From positions 124,001 to 188,000 of the forward strand of contig CANGWB010000003.1 in assembly GCA_947457465.1 (NCBI GenBank): DNA of 64,000 nucleotides. Reading direction: 5' to 3'. The notes below the pieces were generated by a model. That model was not told the origin of the DNA. It saw nothing but the letters and a program-made list of their open reading frames with translations, and made no database searches. This document shows positions 22,201 to 29,531 of the stretch, piece after piece; positions within the stretch are counted from its first letter, which is position 1, and each line of letters starts with the position of its first letter. The DNA is from Chitinophagaceae bacterium (lineage in GTDB: Bacteria > Bacteroidota > Bacteroidia > Chitinophagales > Chitinophagaceae). The translations under genes were made by a program, and so were the position numbers.

Positions 22201-22585
22201 CGTAGGTGATCAGAATTTTTCGATTGCCCCCTTTACTGAATCGCATCAAGGCCTCGGTGCGGAGCATGACGTGCGAAGAACTCAATCGGATAAAATCCCG
22301 GGGGGATTTATAGGAGGACGGGAAATAGAACAGATCCAGGGCGCCGGTCAAACTTTCCATCGCATTGTGGAAATAGGCCGCTGATTCAGGTGAATCAAGA
22401 ACCACTACATGATTCCATTTGGAAAAATCCTCGTGTTGATAGGCCGCTGCCAATACAAAACAAGCCGCACTGCCTTGCAGTCCGCCGAGATGTATTTGCT
22501 GAGGTTGGGGTAAAGAGGTACTGCCCCGCAGTTCTTCCAACCGGGGGTGCGCCGCGTATCGATTGACCAGTTCTGCCAGCGCCAT
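19202..22585 (-). CDS. mfd: Transcription-repair coupling factor
   Basis: ATP-dependent translocase that removes stalled RNA polymerase from damaged DNA and recruits UvrA. From the ATG at 22585 (MALAELVNRY) it has 1127 residues, near E. coli Mfd. The UvrB-like N-terminal region is followed by the RNA polymerase-interacting segment (LQPGDFVTHIDHGVGVFSGL at mid-length), then the helicase core with Walker A CGDVGFGKTEVA, box II VVDEEQKFG, TATPIPRT and QLRGRVGRS, and a C-terminal TRCF domain. Extended starts up to 22822 run into the oppositely oriented reductase and lie beyond the promoter, so are rejected. The TATCTTTG element ends seven bases before the ATG, implying a near-leaderless mRNA. uvrC is also in the window (51757). 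Confidence 0.97.
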   Translation of the reverse strand: MALAELVNRYAAHPRLEELRGSTSLPQPQQIHLGGLQGSAACFVLAAAYQHEDFSKWNHVVVLDSPESAAYFHNAMESLTGALDLFYFPSSYKSPRDFIRLSSSHVMLRTEALMRFSKGGNRKILITYAQALLEKVESASRYADHLITIKTGDTLDVPGLLQQLDKHRFQRTDFVYEPGQFAIRGGILDIYSFGNDKPYRIELFGSEVDSIRIVDPETQLSERKILQVNIIPHVEALSSDSEQISLFDFLPANTIFWQEDEATSMEQARDWLLDLDAYLEKAIPFGPVEDEERGLVRLPSKNDLLSIDSVENGLRRFHRLSFGHQSNNSEATCDFQTRMQPAFNRQFELLIRDLKSHAAQGYAITIASENPRQLERLQQIFDDLQAELVFEPMIASIHQGFIDADLKIVCYTDHQIFQRYHKYKVKQAYNKNKAITIRTLRDLQPGDFVTHIDHGVGVFSGLQKIDVNGRMQEAVRLIYKDSDILYVNINSLHKIAKFTGKEGSVPKINKLGSDAWSRLKEKTKAKVKEIAFDLITLYAKRKALNGFTHSPDNYLQTELESSFMYEDTPDQSRATADVKKDMESTSPMDRLVCGDVGFGKTEVAIRAAFKTCIDGKQVAVLVPTTILAFQHYKTFQERLKDFPVKVDYINRFKSAKEKKETLQLVKEGKIDIIIGTHGLLAKDVAFKDLGLLVVDEEQKFGVAHKEKIKTLRTAVDCLTLTATPIPRTLQFSLMGARDLSIINTPPPNRQPIQTEVQVFQEDAIREAIYYETERGGQVFFIHNRIAGLAEMTNWIQALCPDLSIGFAHGQMEGHVLEERILDFIDRKYDVLVCTNIVESGVDIPNVNTIIVNNAHQFGLSDLHQLRGRVGRSNKKAFCYLLAPPMSTLPADSRKRLQTLEQHSELGSGFQIAMRDLDIRGAGNLLGGEQSGFMADIGFETYQKILEEAIRELKRSKFQDLFQEEITKQDDFVQDCTIDTDLEILLPDTYVESIAERLSLYQRLDDCADEAALVEMQQELIDRFGPLPDSVVALLDTVRCRKLAVELGFEKMSLKDKTVRCFFINRPDSPYFESATFRSILDYLQTGTNRFKLKQTGRLFLLVVEGVGDMAELHRILYNMHERVFVKA

Positions 22586-22592
22586 TGCGCCG

Positions 22593-22600
22593 CAAAGATA
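22593..22600 (-). promoter_or_regulatory. Promoter -7 element for mfd, leaderless spacing
   Basis: Exact TAnnTTTG (TATCTTTG on the minus strand), seven bases before the mfd ATG. It excludes the longer upstream starts of that frame. Confidence 0.5.
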
Positions 22601-22675
22601 AGCCACTATTGGCGGCTCCAGTGAATTCAAATCGATCCTTTTGTTTCGTCGTATCTTTCTGTCAAATCTTCGCTC

Positions 22676-23449
22676 ATGGCCCTGCAACCCTGGCGTACCG
22701 GCACCGTGATCCGGATCGTGGACGAAACATCCAACAACCGACGATTCTGGATCCGCGTCGATGAACTCGAGCGATTTGATTTTCAACCCGGGCAGTTTGT
22801 CACTCTCGACCTCCCCATTCACGAAAAACCCAACAAACGCTGGCGCAGCTACTCGATCGCCAGCTGGCCCGACGGAACCAATGTATTTGAGCTGGTGATC
22901 GTACTACTAGAAGGTGGTGCCGGCACCACTTGGCTGTTTGAAAATATCCGTATCGGTTCCGAACTCACCTTACGCGGCCCGCAAGGTGTTTTCACCTTGC
23001 CTGACCCACTAGACCGGGATCTTTTTATGATCTGTACCGGAACGGGCATCGCGCCATTTCGATCTATGACCCACCATCTGTTGACCAACAACATCGCGCA
23101 TCAAAACATCCACCTCATCTTCGGTTGCCGAACCTTCGGTGATGCCCTGTATGCATCCGAGCTGAAAGACCTGGCCCGAAAAGTGCCTAGCTTTCAATAT
23201 ATCACCACCTATTCAAGAGAGGATATTGGCAATGAAGATCATTTCGTGCGACAAGGATATGTGCACCAAGTATACGAGGAGATCTGTCGAAAAAACATCA
23301 GCATCGCGCTCGATGATCCAACGCAAACATTGGTCAAACCTGCTTACTTCTTCCTGTGTGGCTGGAGAAATATGATCGACGAGGCCAAACAACGTATCCT
23401 GGATCTTGGATACGACAAGAAATCAATTCACTTGGAATTATACGGATGA
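22676..23449 (+). CDS. Ferredoxin-NADP reductase-like FAD oxidoreductase
   Basis: 257-residue flavoprotein of the ferredoxin-NADP reductase superfamily. The FAD-binding barrel (about 1-100) carries RWRSYSIAS, the flavin-contact motif; the NAD(P) domain (about 105-257) begins FMICTGTGIAPFRSM and ends in FFLCGWRNMIDEAKQRI. Fpr-type enzymes move electrons between NADPH and ferredoxin or flavodoxin; the partner here is not visible. No 2Fe-2S domain is attached. It is divergent from mfd; TATCTTTC at 22652-22659 is a one-mismatch promoter candidate 16 bases before the ATG. Usually shorter than plastid FNR and closer to bacterial Fpr. Confidence 0.85.
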   Translation: MALQPWRTGTVIRIVDETSNNRRFWIRVDELERFDFQPGQFVTLDLPIHEKPNKRWRSYSIASWPDGTNVFELVIVLLEGGAGTTWLFENIRIGSELTLRGPQGVFTLPDPLDRDLFMICTGTGIAPFRSMTHHLLTNNIAHQNIHLIFGCRTFGDALYASELKDLARKVPSFQYITTYSREDIGNEDHFVRQGYVHQVYEEICRKNISIALDDPTQTLVKPAYFFLCGWRNMIDEAKQRILDLGYDKKSIHLELYG

Positions 23450-23469
23450 CCCTACGCAAGGCGTTTTGA

Positions 23470-24933
23470 TCAAACCGTGATCGCCTTCAAAACAAGGGAC
23501 TTCAATTCAGCGATCGGAATGCGTTCCTGCTCCATTGAATCACGATGACGAATCGTAACGGTGTTGTCTTCTTTGGTCTGATAATCGACCGTTACACAGA
23601 ATGGTGTACCAAGTGCATCCATGCGACGATAGCGCTTACCGATCGAGTCTTTCTCTTCGTAGAAACAACGAAAATCTTTTCTACAATCCGCAATGATCGA
23701 CTCCGCGATCTCCGGTAGTCCGTCTTTTTTATTCAAGGGCAAGACCGCCATTTTGATGGGTGCAAGCACCGGCGGTAATTTCAATACCACACGGCTATCC
23801 TGCTTATCGGCTGTACTCAGGTCCTGCTCCTCATAGGCGTGACTCATCACCGCCAGGAACATCCTGTCGAGACCAATGGAGGTTTCAATCACATAAGGAA
23901 TATAATTACCGTATGGCTTGCCGGTTGACGGATCGACATCATTGTCGAAATATTGCTGCTTCTTCTTACTGAATTCCTGATGTTGCTTCAAGTCGAAATC
24001 CGTTCGGCTGTGAATACCCTCCAGCTCTTTGAATCCCATCGGAAAAGCAAATTCGATGTCACAGGCGGCATCTGCGTAATGCGCCAACTTCACGTGATCG
24101 TGATAGCGATATTTTTCAGCAGGCAGGCCCAGCGCGAGGTGCCATTTCAGTCGCTCTGCCTTCCAGTATTCGTACCACTCTTTCTGCGAACCCGGACGAA
24201 CAAAAAATTGCATCTCCATCTGCTCAAATTCGCGCATCCGGAAGATGAATTGACGCGCAACGATCTCATTGCGGAACGCCTTACCAACTTGTGCGATACC
24301 GAACGGAACTTTCATTCGGCCGGTCTTCTGCACATTCAGAAAATTGACGAAAATCCCCTGCGCCGTTTCCGGACGGAGATAAACTTTATTGTCTTCTCCA
24401 TCAGTGGAACCGAATTCAGTGGCAAACATCAAGTTGAACTGACGGATATCGGTCCAGTTACAAGTACCACTGATCGAACAGGAAACTTTATTCGCTTCTA
24501 TGAGTGACTTCAATCCGGAAAAATCATCCTTCCCCAATAAGGCTTCCATCTCCGCGATCAAGGCCGCTGCTTCTGCTTCTTTTCCGGCTTCATTTAATTT
24601 ATCGGCATGTGCTTCGATCAGATGATCGACCCGATAGCGCTTGTTGCTATCCTTATTGTCGATCATCGGGTCGTTGAAATTATCGACGTGCCCGCTGGCC
24701 TTCCAAGTGGTGGGATGCATGAAGATCGCAGCATCCAGTCCTACGATATTATCCTGCAGCTGCGTCATGCTGCGCCACCAATGATCCTTGATGTTTTTTT
24801 TCAGCTCACTACCCATCTGGCCGTAATCATACACGGCTTGCAGTCCGTCATAGATCTCACTGCTGGGAAAAATAAACCCATATTCCTTACAATGGGCGAT
24901 GATCGCGGGGAGTTGATTCGTCTCGTTGGCCAT
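23470..24933 (-). CDS. glyS: Glycine--tRNA ligase, single-chain (alpha2) type
   Basis: Class II synthetase that charges tRNA-Gly, of the dimeric single-chain type (sometimes named glyQS) rather than the alpha-beta type. 487 residues from ATG 24933 (MANETNQLPAII). Motifs seen: HCKEYGFIFPSSEIYDG at the N-terminus, class II motif 2 region RNEIVARQFIFRMREFEQMEMQFF, and motif 3 ETSIGLDRMFLAVM; the anticodon-binding domain follows (LAPIKMAVLPL). The alternative start at 24957 would lie upstream of the promoter element and is rejected. The TATATTTG element ends five bases before the ATG. It lies downstream of dtd and the MazG-like gene on the same strand. Confidence 0.95.
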   Translation of the reverse strand: MANETNQLPAIIAHCKEYGFIFPSSEIYDGLQAVYDYGQMGSELKKNIKDHWWRSMTQLQDNIVGLDAAIFMHPTTWKASGHVDNFNDPMIDNKDSNKRYRVDHLIEAHADKLNEAGKEAEAAALIAEMEALLGKDDFSGLKSLIEANKVSCSISGTCNWTDIRQFNLMFATEFGSTDGEDNKVYLRPETAQGIFVNFLNVQKTGRMKVPFGIAQVGKAFRNEIVARQFIFRMREFEQMEMQFFVRPGSQKEWYEYWKAERLKWHLALGLPAEKYRYHDHVKLAHYADAACDIEFAFPMGFKELEGIHSRTDFDLKQHQEFSKKKQQYFDNDVDPSTGKPYGNYIPYVIETSIGLDRMFLAVMSHAYEEQDLSTADKQDSRVVLKLPPVLAPIKMAVLPLNKKDGLPEIAESIIADCRKDFRCFYEEKDSIGKRYRRMDALGTPFCVTVDYQTKEDNTVTIRHRDSMEQERIPIAELKSLVLKAITV

Positions 24934-24938
24934 GGGCG

Positions 24939-24946
24939 CAAATATA
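24939..24946 (-). promoter_or_regulatory. Promoter -7 element for glyS, leaderless spacing
   Basis: Exact TAnnTTTG (TATATTTG on the minus strand) five bases before ATG 24933, inside the short gap after the MazG-like gene. It predicts a leaderless glyS message independent of dtd-mazG readthrough. Confidence 0.5.
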
Positions 24947-24953
24947 AGTCGAT

Positions 24954-25280
24954 TCACTGCAGCTTGGGGTTGTCACGGTGCCGATCGGCGTCCCGATCCG
25001 TCTTCTTCCGGAGATTTTTTTCGAATGCCTCCGTCAGGTTCACACCGGTCTGATTGGCGAGGCAGATGAGGACCCACAATACATCAGCCATCTCATCGGC
25101 CAATCGGTCAGGAGACTCCCCCTGCTTAAAACTTTGATCACCATAGGTGCGCGCCATGATCCGTGCCAGTTCACCAACCTCCTCGGTGAGGATGGCCATA
25201 TTAGTCAGTTCACTGAAATAACGAACGCCGATGGTACGAATCCACTGATCCACCTGCTGCTGGGCCTCTTCGATCTTCAT
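24954..25280 (-). CDS. MazG-like nucleotide pyrophosphohydrolase
   Basis: 108-residue all-alpha NTP pyrophosphatase, a family that hydrolyses (d)NTPs to monophosphates, often as house-cleaning of non-canonical nucleotides. The metal-binding signature is present: EEVGELA in helix 2 and DEMADVLWVLICLAN in helix 3. Short, single-domain form, as in many Bacteroidota, unlike two-domain E. coli MazG. It lies three bases after dtd and 20 bases before glyS, forming a dtd-mazG-glyS cluster. The C-terminus is basic (KKTDRDADRHRD). Confidence 0.88.
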   Translation of the reverse strand: MKIEEAQQQVDQWIRTIGVRYFSELTNMAILTEEVGELARIMARTYGDQSFKQGESPDRLADEMADVLWVLICLANQTGVNLTEAFEKNLRKKTDRDADRHRDNPKLQ

Positions 25281-25283
25281 AGC

Positions 25284-25736
25284 TTATTCTTTGTTTTTTG
25301 TATCGATCCAGATGGTAACCGGACCGTCATTGAGCAATTCCACTTCCATCATAGCTCCAAATACACCTGTCGCAATGGGCTTACCCAAATCGGCCTCGAG
25401 CTGACGGATCATTTTTTCATACATGGGTCTGGCGAAATCAGGACGGGCCGCACGAATGAAAGAAGGACGATTTCCCTTCTTGGTGGCGGCATGTAGCGTG
25501 AACTGGCTGACCAACAATATGTCGCCGTTAACATCGGTCAGTGACAGATTCATCAAACCTTGATCGTCGTCAAACAATCGAAGTCCCACGATCTTTTTAC
25601 TGAGCCAGATCAGGTCCTCTTCCGTATCCGACTCCTCCACCCCCAGCAACACAAGAAAGCCCTTGCCAATGGAACCGGATAGATTGCCATCGACCTTAAC
25701 AGATGCTTTGGTCACTCGCTGGATCAATGCCCGCAT
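25284..25736 (-). CDS. dtd: D-aminoacyl-tRNA deacylase
   Basis: Removes D-amino acids from tRNA and, in characterised enzymes, glycine mischarged on tRNA-Ala, using RNA-based chirality proofreading. 150 residues from ATG 25736 (MRALIQRVTKASVKVDG). The family motifs are LLVSQFTLHAATKKGNRPSF (SQFTL motif) and the GVFGAMMEVELLNDGPVTIW segment corresponding to the conserved cross-subunit NxGP motif (NDGPVT). Upstream starts to 25814 are rejected as they run over the arfB promoter. TACCTTTA on the minus strand at 25757-25764 is a one-mismatch promoter candidate 20 bases upstream. Same-strand neighbour of glyS, which fits its glycine proofreading role. Confidence 0.95.
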   Translation of the reverse strand: MRALIQRVTKASVKVDGNLSGSIGKGFLVLLGVEESDTEEDLIWLSKKIVGLRLFDDDQGLMNLSLTDVNGDILLVSQFTLHAATKKGNRPSFIRAARPDFARPMYEKMIRQLEADLGKPIATGVFGAMMEVELLNDGPVTIWIDTKNKE

Positions 25737-25744
25737 GAAGAATG

Positions 25745-25752
25745 TAACTTTG
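25745..25752 (+). promoter_or_regulatory. Promoter -7 element for arfB
   Basis: Exact TAnnTTTG (TAACTTTG), 33 bases before ATG 25786, in the 49-base divergent gap between dtd and arfB. Confidence 0.45.
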
Positions 25753-25785
25753 AGGATAAAGGTACCGATCAAGCCGCGACGACCC

Positions 25786-26196
25786 ATGAGACCCCAAGAT
25801 CTAATTCCACACATCCGCTTTCAAACCACCCGCAGCGGCGGTAAGGGTGGACAAAATGTAAATAAGGTTGAAACGGCCGTTATCGCTTCATTGAACATAG
25901 AAACTACCGGCCTGTTCACCGATGAGCAACGTACGCTGATCCATACAAAACTCAGCAACCGTATCAATGCCGAACAGGAACTGCAGGTCAAATCACAAGT
26001 ACACCGATCGCAGTTGGCCAATAAAGAGGAGGCCATTGAAGTACTTTATAAACTGATCCGACGGGCATTGGAAAGAAAAAGGCCCCGCATCGCCACACAA
26101 GTAAATCGCGCGGCCAAAGAAAATCGCTTACAAGGCAAACGGATACAGGGGGAGCGAAAATCGAATCGAAAAAAATTTAGACCCGATTTCGAATGA
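25786..26196 (+). CDS. arfB: ArfB-type peptidyl-tRNA hydrolase (ribosome rescue)
   Basis: Rescues ribosomes stalled at the 3' end of broken mRNA by hydrolysing the peptidyl-tRNA. 136 residues from ATG 25786 (MRPQDLIPHIRFQ). The catalytic GGQ motif lies in RSGGKGGQNVNKVETAV, and the C-terminal tail is highly basic (RKSNRKKFRPDFE), the part that enters the empty mRNA channel. The full domain I/II/IV set of RF1/RF2 is absent, so it is not a true release factor. Its stop overlaps the ATG of the di-haem peroxidase gene by four bases (ATGA). Confidence 0.92.
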   Translation: MRPQDLIPHIRFQTTRSGGKGGQNVNKVETAVIASLNIETTGLFTDEQRTLIHTKLSNRINAEQELQVKSQVHRSQLANKEEAIEVLYKLIRRALERKRPRIATQVNRAAKENRLQGKRIQGERKSNRKKFRPDFE

Positions 26197-27218
26197 ACCG
26201 CTTCATAATACTCATACTGACCATCGGGCTGTTCGGGTCGCTACTCGGGTGTAAAAAACAATCCGATCGACTGCATACGGTTGCGATCCAAACGCCCGAC
26301 GGATTTCCGGTAATGGAGCAGTCGGTTGATGCGTTGAATCTGACAGTAGAAGGCATCGCATTGGGGCGACGGCTTTTCTACGACAAGCAACTTTCAGCTG
26401 ACGTGTCGGTCTCTTGCGGCACCTGTCACGAACAACGAGCGGCTTTTGGGACATTCGAACACGACCGCAGCCATGGTGTATTCAATTCACACACCCTACG
26501 CAATGCTCCGGCCCTTTTCAATTTACTCTGGCAAAAAAGTTTTCATTGGGATGGCGCGTATGGTTCGATCCACGAAGAAGCCGCGCAACCATTGACCGGA
26601 TCCGTTGAAATGGGTACGAACTTCGATCGGATCAAAGAATATTTACAACAGGATGCCTACTACCGGGAGTCTTTCAAGCGCGTGTACGGCACCTGGTTCA
26701 TTCGGCCCGAACTGATCACCAATGCGATCAGCCAATTCACCGCCACCTTTATTTCCGCGAACAGCAAATATGACCGGGTAAAACAAGGAAGAGATGTATT
26801 CGATTCCTACGAGCAGTCCGGCTATCAGCTTTTTCAAACCAAGTGCGCCAGCTGCCATGCAGAGCCCTTATTCACCGACCATAGTTTTCGGAATATCGGG
26901 CTGCCCATCGATCCAAGTTTGAATGACCTAGGTAGATTCCGAATCACCGGAAACCTCACGGACTCGCTTAAATTCAAAGTACCCAGCCTGCGTAATGTTT
27001 CAGCTACTGCAAACTATATGCACGACGGCCGGTTCGCTACCGTGCAACAAGTGATCCGACATTATCGTTACGGGGTTCAACGATCGACTACAGTGGATGC
27101 ATCTATCCAAAATGGCATTCCGATGAGCGACACAGACGAATACAATCTGATGCAGTTCCTGAAGTGTTTGACAGACTCCTCTTTCCTCAAAGAGCCACGC
27201 CTGTCAAGACCCTATTGA
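26193..27218 (+). CDS. Di-haem cytochrome c peroxidase family lipoprotein (CcpA/MauG type)
   Basis: 341-residue exported haem protein. A lipobox LLGC places the lipidated Cys at residue 20. Two c-type haem motifs are present: CGTCH (75-79) in the N-terminal domain and CASCH (218-222) in the C-terminal domain, as in bacterial cytochrome c peroxidases that reduce hydrogen peroxide and in MauG-like enzymes. Conserved context includes ALGRRLFYD, TLRNAPALFN and KVPSLRNVSATANYMHDGRF with its late Met/His ligand region. Probably faces the periplasm on a membrane. Co-translated with arfB through an ATGA overlap, though no functional link is obvious. Confidence 0.92.
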   Translation: MNRFIILILTIGLFGSLLGCKKQSDRLHTVAIQTPDGFPVMEQSVDALNLTVEGIALGRRLFYDKQLSADVSVSCGTCHEQRAAFGTFEHDRSHGVFNSHTLRNAPALFNLLWQKSFHWDGAYGSIHEEAAQPLTGSVEMGTNFDRIKEYLQQDAYYRESFKRVYGTWFIRPELITNAISQFTATFISANSKYDRVKQGRDVFDSYEQSGYQLFQTKCASCHAEPLFTDHSFRNIGLPIDPSLNDLGRFRITGNLTDSLKFKVPSLRNVSATANYMHDGRFATVQQVIRHYRYGVQRSTTVDASIQNGIPMSDTDEYNLMQFLKCLTDSSFLKEPRLSRPY

Positions 27219-27220
27219 GA

Positions 27221-27856
27221 TCAATTACTTCGCTTGGCTTTGAGAACCTCCAAGGCTGTCTGCTTGGCAGAGATCTCCTTTTCGGTGTCTTGCTGATTCG
27301 ACAAATTTGTTTGGAGTTTCTTCTCGAGATCTATTTGTTCCGATTTCAGTGTAGCGAGTTTCCTTTGAGTTTTGACCACTTGTTCTTCCTGGGCCTTGAT
27401 CTGCAATTCCAGGTATTCGCGCTGAACCGATGCCTCCAAAGAGGACATAAATCGCTTCACCTTTCGAATCTCATCCTCCTTCATATCTGTTTTCTGGTTA
27501 ACCAAGCCCTTCATCAACACCAGTGTCAGCGTGGCCCCTTCAGTTGATTTCTTACTCCGAGATTCCACCTTCACCAGATAATCCTGCTTTTCGTCAGTCA
27601 AGTCCTTCACGAATGCATCCTTGAAGATCTTGAAACCTTTATCCTTATTGAAGAGACCTTTCTCCTCTACGGGCTTGTATCCTAATTCCTGAAAATATTT
27701 TACAACGGCAAGGTCAACCGCTTCTGCAGAAGCTGCATAATCACATAAAAAGGCATCTTGTCTCTTTTTGTCATATTCCACCTTCCCCTCATATGGCTGT
27801 GCCAAAACAGCCGTTGAAACGAAAAGGCCTACCAGGAGTAGAGAAATAGTACGCAT
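27221..27856 (-). CDS. Exported protein with C-terminal coiled coil, unknown function
   Basis: 211 residues from ATG 27856 (MRTISLLLVGLF); signal peptide ends at VLAQ. Residues 25-130 form a mixed alpha/beta domain (YEGKVEYDKKRQDAFLCDY; LTLVLMKGLVNQ), and 135-205 a long Lys/Glu/Gln-rich coiled coil (QIKAQEEQVVKTQRKLATLK...). The longer frame to 28093 starts upstream of a perfect TATATTTG promoter and is rejected. Convergent with the peroxidase gene, two bases apart. A periplasmic scaffold or chaperone-like role is possible but not shown. Confidence 0.75.
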   Translation of the reverse strand: MRTISLLLVGLFVSTAVLAQPYEGKVEYDKKRQDAFLCDYAASAEAVDLAVVKYFQELGYKPVEEKGLFNKDKGFKIFKDAFVKDLTDEKQDYLVKVESRSKKSTEGATLTLVLMKGLVNQKTDMKEDEIRKVKRFMSSLEASVQREYLELQIKAQEEQVVKTQRKLATLKSEQIDLEKKLQTNLSNQQDTEKEISAKQTALEVLKAKRSN

Positions 27857-27871
27857 GCGGAAGTGTTTTTC

Positions 27872-27879
27872 CAAATATA
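27872..27879 (-). promoter_or_regulatory. Promoter -7 element for the coiled-coil protein
   Basis: Exact TAnnTTTG (TATATTTG on the minus strand), 15 bases before ATG 27856. Confidence 0.5.
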
Positions 27880-28006
27880 TGATGAGGAGATGAAAGATGA
27901 AAGATGAAGGGTGAAAGATGAAATTTTGTTTTAGGCTGAATGATGAGAGTTGATAAAAAATCAATTCTATAAATATCTCAACCCTCATCCCCCATCCCTC
28001 AACCAA
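27880..28006. repeat. GA-rich short repeats with TC-rich counterpart arm
   Basis: A run of GATGAAA/GATGAAG-type units (27890-27922), then GATGAGAGTTGA-TA (27942-27955) that pairs imperfectly with the TC-rich arm TATCTCAACCCTCATC (27974-27989), continuing as CCCCATCCCTCAACC. The same GTTGAGGGATG core recurs at 60745-60830. It fills most of the 181-base gap between divergent genes. Confidence 0.5.
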
Positions 28007-28012
28007 CTTTTC

Positions 28013-28020
28013 TACATTTG
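28013..28020 (+). promoter_or_regulatory. Promoter -7 element for the flippase
   Basis: Exact TAnnTTTG (TACATTTG), 17 bases before the TTG start at 28038. No ATG lies between the element and the first membrane helix, so it supports the TTG start. Confidence 0.5.
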
Positions 28021-28037
28021 TCAAAAGCCCCCTCTCC

Positions 28038-29528
28038 TTGAGCCCTGTCAAGAAACTGGCTGGACAGACCCTTTGGTACGGACTGCCCACCATCGCAAGC
28101 CGATTCCTCGGTTACCTGATGAACCTTTCACTGCCGCTGTTTTTTGCTGAACCCGCTACCACCGCCGACCTCACCCAACTCTATGCCCTGATTCCGTTTC
28201 TGAATATCCTGTTCACGTACGGACTGGAAACCGCCTATTTCCGATTCGCGCAACAAACCGACAACCACCGCCTCTACAATACCCTCACCACCTCGCTGGT
28301 TTTCAGCACCACACTGCTCAGCATCCTTCTTTGGCTATCAACCACACAGCTTGCCTCGGCACTGGGTATGTCGGCACACCCCGAGTACATACAGTGGATG
28401 ATCCTGATCCTGGCATTGGACACCCTCGCAGCGTTGGCCTTTGCTAAGCTCCGCCTCGAAAACCGCCCGCGCCGATACGCCTTTGCCCGCCTATCAGGCA
28501 TCGTTGTGAACGTAGTCGTTGTAATGCTATGCCTAGGCATTCTACCCCATTACGCTGGAGTAGATACTTTGAACTGGATCAGCCAGTTTCATCCCAACGA
28601 ACAAACCGGAATCGTCTATTATCTGATCGGCAATGTCTTGGGAAGCTTGGTAACATTGCTGGTTCTGTCGAATCAATTCAAAGGGGTAAGTCTCTCCATC
28701 GATCCGCTCATCTGGAAAAAAGTGATGCGCTATAGCCTGCCGTTGATTGTGGTCGGCATGGGCGGTATTGCCAATGATATGATGAGCCGACTGATCTATC
28801 AGCAGGTGGTTGACCTACCGGCCGATCAAGCCAAACATGAGCTCGGCGTATTCGGAAACATCATCCGTCTTTCGATCGCCATCACAATCGCCATACAAGC
28901 CTTCCGTATGGCAGCTGAACCGTTTTTCTTTCGGAAGAGCAGTGAATCCGACGCCCCGGCCACCTATGCCCGCATCATGCGATACTTTGTGCTCACTTGC
29001 TGCGTGTTGTTTTTGTTGATTAGCCTTTACATCGATCTGGTTGGATGGTTTTTTGAGACGATCGATCGAAGCGAATGGACCGAAGGGATTTATCTGGTTC
29101 CGCTGTTCGCCATGGGCAATATCTTTCTGGGAATCTATTACAACCTGAGCATCTGGTACAAACTGACCGACCGAAATGCCTGGGGTGCCTGGATCACCGC
29201 CATTGGGGCTGCCATTACGATCGGACTGAACATCTGGCTGATCCCGGAATATCATTACCTGGGAGCGGCCCTGGCAACCGTGAGTTGCTATTTTGTTATG
29301 ATGTTATTGAGTTATGCGGCGGGGCAAAAATTTTATCCTGTCCCCTACCAACATAAAAAAATTCTTTCCTATCTAATCATCAGTGCCGCCCTGGTGATCA
29401 CGCACCGACTCGTAGTGATCCGATTCGATATGGGTTGGTCGGGGTTGATCCTCGCCACCATTTTTATGGCCGGCTTTCTGCTCTTTGCCCGAAAGGAAAT
29501 GCTGTCGGAGCGAATGAATACCGCCTAA
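28038..29528 (+). CDS. Polysaccharide/lipid-linked oligosaccharide flippase (Wzx/MOP family)
   Basis: 496-residue inner-membrane protein of the MOP superfamily, with 12-14 predicted hydrophobic helices across its length. N-terminus KKLAGQTLWYGLPTIASRFLG is the typical first helix of RfbX/Wzx-like proteins, which move lipid-linked sugars to the outer leaflet. The start is TTG: no ATG precedes helix 1, the first internal ATG falls within that helix, and a perfect promoter stands 17 bases upstream. No glycosyltransferases are adjacent, so the substrate (O-antigen, exopolysaccharide or lipid II) is unknown. Convergent with the glyoxalase II-like gene three bases away. Confidence 0.87.
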   Translation: MSPVKKLAGQTLWYGLPTIASRFLGYLMNLSLPLFFAEPATTADLTQLYALIPFLNILFTYGLETAYFRFAQQTDNHRLYNTLTTSLVFSTTLLSILLWLSTTQLASALGMSAHPEYIQWMILILALDTLAALAFAKLRLENRPRRYAFARLSGIVVNVVVVMLCLGILPHYAGVDTLNWISQFHPNEQTGIVYYLIGNVLGSLVTLLVLSNQFKGVSLSIDPLIWKKVMRYSLPLIVVGMGGIANDMMSRLIYQQVVDLPADQAKHELGVFGNIIRLSIAITIAIQAFRMAAEPFFFRKSSESDAPATYARIMRYFVLTCCVLFLLISLYIDLVGWFFETIDRSEWTEGIYLVPLFAMGNIFLGIYYNLSIWYKLTDRNAWGAWITAIGAAITIGLNIWLIPEYHYLGAALATVSCYFVMMLLSYAAGQKFYPVPYQHKKILSYLIISAALVITHRLVVIRFDMGWSGLILATIFMAGFLLFARKEMLSERMNTA

Positions 29529-29531
29529 CCT

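Noticed and set aside
22586-22822. 79-residue N-terminal extension of mfd
   Set aside because: It overlaps the divergent reductase gene and the mfd promoter element at 22593-22600, and MALAELVNRY begins the conserved part.
27890-27930. CRISPR-like repeat array in the GATGAAA units
   Set aside because: Units are 7-8 bases, contiguous and degenerate, with no spacers and no cas genes.
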